Below are positions 61,929 to 64,000 of a DNA stretch of 64,000 nucleotides, in pieces (the stretch's first letter is position 1; each line of letters starts with the position of its first letter). The DNA is taken from contig NZ_CP109178.1 in the NCBI RefSeq assembly GCF_036248255.1, forward strand, positions 4,588,001 to 4,652,000, in the 5' to 3' direction. The notes beneath the pieces are model-generated. The model had not been told where the DNA came from. It saw only the letters and a program-made list of their open reading frames with translations, and made no database searches. The translations under genes and the position numbers were made by a program. The DNA is from Streptomyces sp. NBC_01717 (GTDB taxonomy: Bacteria > Actinomycetota > Actinomycetes > Streptomycetales > Streptomycetaceae).

Positions 61929-62480
61929 ATGGGATCGTCACCACAAGTCGGCCAGTCCGTACCGGACTTCACACTGCCGGGCGGAACGCTCACCGGAGAC
62001 ACGTTCGAACGCAGCGACTACACGCTCTCGGCCGCCCGCGGCCGTACCGTCGTCCTCGCCTTCTACCCCGGCGACAACACGACCGTCTGCACCAAGCAGC
62101 TCTGCTCGTACTCCTCCGGCATGGAGACCTTCACCGGTCTCGACGCGGAGGTCTGGGGAATCAGTCCACAGGGTGTGGACAGCCATGAGTCGTTCGCCCG
62201 TACATATGGTCTGCGGATGCCGCTGCTCGCGGACACCGGGCGGGAGATCGCCCGGGCGTACGGGATCACGGCGCCCGGGATCGGGGTGCGCCGAGCCGTG
62301 TTCCTGATCGGGCCGGACGGAGTGCTGCGGTGGAAGCATGTCGCGGTCCTCGGGGCCACCTTCCAGTCCCTGGACACGCTCGCCGAGCACATCGCCGGCA
62401 TCAAGGGCCGGACGGTCGGCTCGGCTTCACCCACTCCCGAGCAGCCGGGCGACGACGGCAGGACCGGGACCACCGGCTGA
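61929..62480 (+). CDS. bcp: Peroxiredoxin, Bcp/PrxQ type
   Basis: This 183-residue thioredoxin-fold peroxidase has the peroxidatic Cys54 in FYPGDNTTVCTKQLCSYS, with Cys59 five residues later as the probable resolving Cys of the PrxQ subgroup. Downstream is WGISPQGVDSHESFARTYG. The last 25 residues form a Gly/Thr-rich tail. It reduces hydrogen peroxide and lipid peroxides using thioredoxin. The ATG at 61929 lacks a strong ribosome site. It is followed by a hairpin terminator, so it is monocistronic. Confidence 0.93.
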   Translation: MGSSPQVGQSVPDFTLPGGTLTGDTFERSDYTLSAARGRTVVLAFYPGDNTTVCTKQLCSYSSGMETFTGLDAEVWGISPQGVDSHESFARTYGLRMPLLADTGREIARAYGITAPGIGVRRAVFLIGPDGVLRWKHVAVLGATFQSLDTLAEHIAGIKGRTVGSASPTPEQPGDDGRTGTTG

Positions 62481-62498
62481 CGGCGTCACCCACCCCAC

Positions 62499-62531
62499 GT
62501 GCCCGGCGGTGAGCAGGAGGCCGCCGGGCAC
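62499..62531 (+). terminator. Terminator after the peroxiredoxin gene
   Basis: GTGCCCGGCGG (62499-62509) pairs perfectly with CCGCCGGGCAC (62521-62531) across an 11-base loop, 18 bases after the stop codon. Confidence 0.75.
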
Positions 62532-62689
62532 GGCTGTGTCCGGGCCCCGGCCACAGCCTGCGGGAGGGCGCTGCGGACGGTCCGTGACAGGTGCCCCCGC
62601 AAGCGGCGGAAGTCTCCGGTTAAGGTAATGAGACGTTAAAGAGATCGCCAAGTGCGTCGCTGTGCCGTCGTGCGCCTCGGGAGGAAGCC

Positions 62690-63160
62690 ATGGGAACCCA
62701 CCGGACCACGCTGCCCGGAGTCGGTGTGCAGTACGACTACACCACCGAGTCGGGACAACACATTTCGGTCGTCGTCCACCACGACGGGCGGCGGTTCATC
62801 GGCTTCTACGAGCACGACGATCCGGATTCGTGTCAGCTCTCCGTGCCGCTGACTCCACAGGAGGCCACCGCGCTCGCGCATCTCATCGACGCCGCGCCCA
62901 TCGATGCCGTACGGACCGAGGGAATCGATCTCGTCACCGAGCACATACCGCTCGGGTCGCGCTCCCCTTACGGGGGGCGGCTGCTCGGGGACACCCGGGC
63001 GCGGACGCGGACAGGGGCGTCGATCGTGGCCGTGCTGCGGACACACAGTGCGCACCCGTCGCCGGGGCCGGACTTCCGGCTGGCCATCGGGGACACGCTT
63101 GTCGTCGTCGGTACGCGTGAGGGCGTCGACGCGCTCTCCGAGATCATTGCGGAGGGCTGA
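62690..63160 (+). CDS. Regulatory subunit of cation/proton antiporter (TrkA-C domain)
   Basis: This 156-residue protein has an N-terminal part (about 1-70) rich in Asp and His and a TrkA-C/RCK-C-like C-terminal part (about 75-155): IDLVTEHIPLGSRSPYGG, SIVAVLRTHSAHPSPGPD and RLAIGDTLVVVGTREGVDAL. It resembles KhtT, which gates a potassium/proton antiporter through nucleotide binding to its RCK_C part. GGAGG-type sequence precedes the ATG. It lies two bases ahead of the antiporter gene, so the two form an operon. Confidence 0.87.
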   Translation: MGTHRTTLPGVGVQYDYTTESGQHISVVVHHDGRRFIGFYEHDDPDSCQLSVPLTPQEATALAHLIDAAPIDAVRTEGIDLVTEHIPLGSRSPYGGRLLGDTRARTRTGASIVAVLRTHSAHPSPGPDFRLAIGDTLVVVGTREGVDALSEIIAEG

Positions 63161-63162
63161 CC

Positions 63163-64000
63163 GTGCACGACACGACCGCACTGCTGGTGGAGCTCGGCTC
63201 CGTCATTCTGGGGCTCGGGATCATCGGGCGGTTCGCCGGGCGGATAGGGCTCTCGCCGATTCCGCTCTATCTGCTGGCCGGCCTGGCGTTCGGGGACGGG
63301 GGGCTGCTGCCCCTCGGGGCCAGCGAGGAGTTCACCGCCGTCGGCGCCGAGATCGGTGTCATTCTGCTGCTGCTCCTGCTGGGGCTGGAGTACAGCGCGT
63401 CCGAGCTGGTGACCAGCCTGAAGACGCAATATCCTTCCGGGGTCGTCGACTTCGTACTCAATGCGACGCCCGGCGCGGTGGCTGCGCTGCTGCTCGGGTG
63501 GGGGCCTGTCGGGGCCGTCGCGCTGGCCGGGGTCACCTGGATCTCCTCGTCCGGTGTCATCGCGAAGGTGCTCACCGATCTGGGGCGGCTGGGAAACCGG
63601 GAGACGCCCGTCATACTCGGGGTTCTCGTCATCGAGGACCTGTCGATGGCCGTCTATCTGCCCCTGCTCACCGCGATGCTCGCCGGCGTCGGCCTGGCCG
63701 GCGGCAGCATCGCCCTGCTGGTCGCGCTCGGCACCGTCGGGTTCGTGCTCTATCTGGCGCTGCGGCACGGCCGGCTCATCAGCCGGGCCGTGTCCTCCGA
63801 CAATCCGGAGATGCTGCTCCTCGTCGTCCTCGGGCTGACCGTCCTGGTCGCCGGGGTGGCCCAGCAGTTGCAGGTCTCCGCGGCGGTCGGGGCGTTCCTC
63901 GTCGGGATCGCGCTCTCGGGGGAGGTGGCGGAGGGCGCCCGCAAGCTGCTGACGCCGCTGCGCGATCTGTTCGCCGCGGTCTTCTTCGTGTTCTTCGGGC
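63163..64000 (+). CDS. Cation/proton antiporter, CPA2 family (partial)
   Basis: The gene starts at GTG 63163 and runs off the window after 279 codons, so the C-terminus is missing. The visible part has about nine helices, with the CPA2 landmarks GRIGLSPIPLYLLAGLAFGD, EIGVILLLLLLGLEYSASEL and TWISSSGVIAKVLTDLG. VIEDLSMAVYLPLL carries the usual Asp of the transport core. It resembles KhtU/KefB-type K+/H+ antiporters. With the preceding RCK-C-domain protein it forms a KhtTU-like pair for potassium and pH balance. Confidence 0.9.
   Translation, partial: MHDTTALLVELGSVILGLGIIGRFAGRIGLSPIPLYLLAGLAFGDGGLLPLGASEEFTAVGAEIGVILLLLLLGLEYSASELVTSLKTQYPSGVVDFVLNATPGAVAALLLGWGPVGAVALAGVTWISSSGVIAKVLTDLGRLGNRETPVILGVLVIEDLSMAVYLPLLTAMLAGVGLAGGSIALLVALGTVGFVLYLALRHGRLISRAVSSDNPEMLLLVVLGLTVLVAGVAQQLQVSAAVGAFLVGIALSGEVAEGARKLLTPLRDLFAAVFFVFFG

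Overview
The window is a high-GC actinobacterial chromosome segment, almost certainly Streptomyces. GTG and TTG starts, GGAGG-type ribosome sites, ATGA/GTGA stop-start overlaps and many Streptomyces-type families (SCO2400-like, SCO5918-like, MAB_1171c/DUF6545, PucR, SigR-like ECF sigma) support this. No ribosomal operon, complete tRNA, intact mobile element, CRISPR array or large biosynthetic cluster was seen.

Left part (about 1-25 kb): a patchy, decayed accessory region. Intact genes alternate with fragments: two tRNA 3' remnants (near 1.6 and 24.6 kb), an IS5-type transposase fragment, a truncated FAD oxidoreductase, a DUF6221 N-terminus, a regulator tail and a DEAD-box helicase reduced to its two ends. 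Intact units include a SigR-like sigma factor without an anti-sigma gene, an MFS-UspA fusion with a MarR regulator, a TetR regulator with two operator-like palindromes, an NmrA-like protein, a light/stress signalling group (SpoIIE phosphatase, Rcp1-like receiver, bacteriophytochrome kinase), a DUF4097-DrrA-DrrB-like ABC operon, a PucR regulator, an acyltransferase and a small operon with a serine hydrolase.

Middle (25-45 kb): a GNAT-AAA fusion, amt-glnK, PP2C, DUF72, a secreted CAP protein, a DD-carboxypeptidase, HAD and phosphoribosyltransferase genes, a PH-domain protein, a secreted tripeptidyl aminopeptidase, a polyprenol-phosphate mannose synthase with a GT39-like membrane glycosyltransferase, and a crcB-DUF190-crcB fluoride-export operon. 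Then comes an intact cold-shock module (SCO5918-like, DEAD-box helicase, cold-shock protein). A decayed second copy of this module, including its untranslated regions, lies in inverted orientation at 22.4-23.9 kb.

Right part (45-64 kb): mostly intact, core-like operons. A probable 6C-type small RNA precedes an XRE / ImmA-IrrE protease / MAB_1171c / PAP2-like cassette. Next are an SdsA-type alkylsulfatase, an epimerase, a two-component system, and an envelope-related block (GT2, DUF2064 transferase, methyltransferase, molybdopterin oxidoreductase, membrane glycosyltransferase). The window ends with a GNAT protein, a YunG-like protein, an alpha/beta hydrolase, a Bcp peroxiredoxin and a KhtTU-like cation/proton antiporter cut by the window edge.

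The signals most worth following are RNA-level: the 6C-like RNA, the long leader shared by the two csp genes, and the hairpin that overlaps the helicase ribosome site in both module copies.
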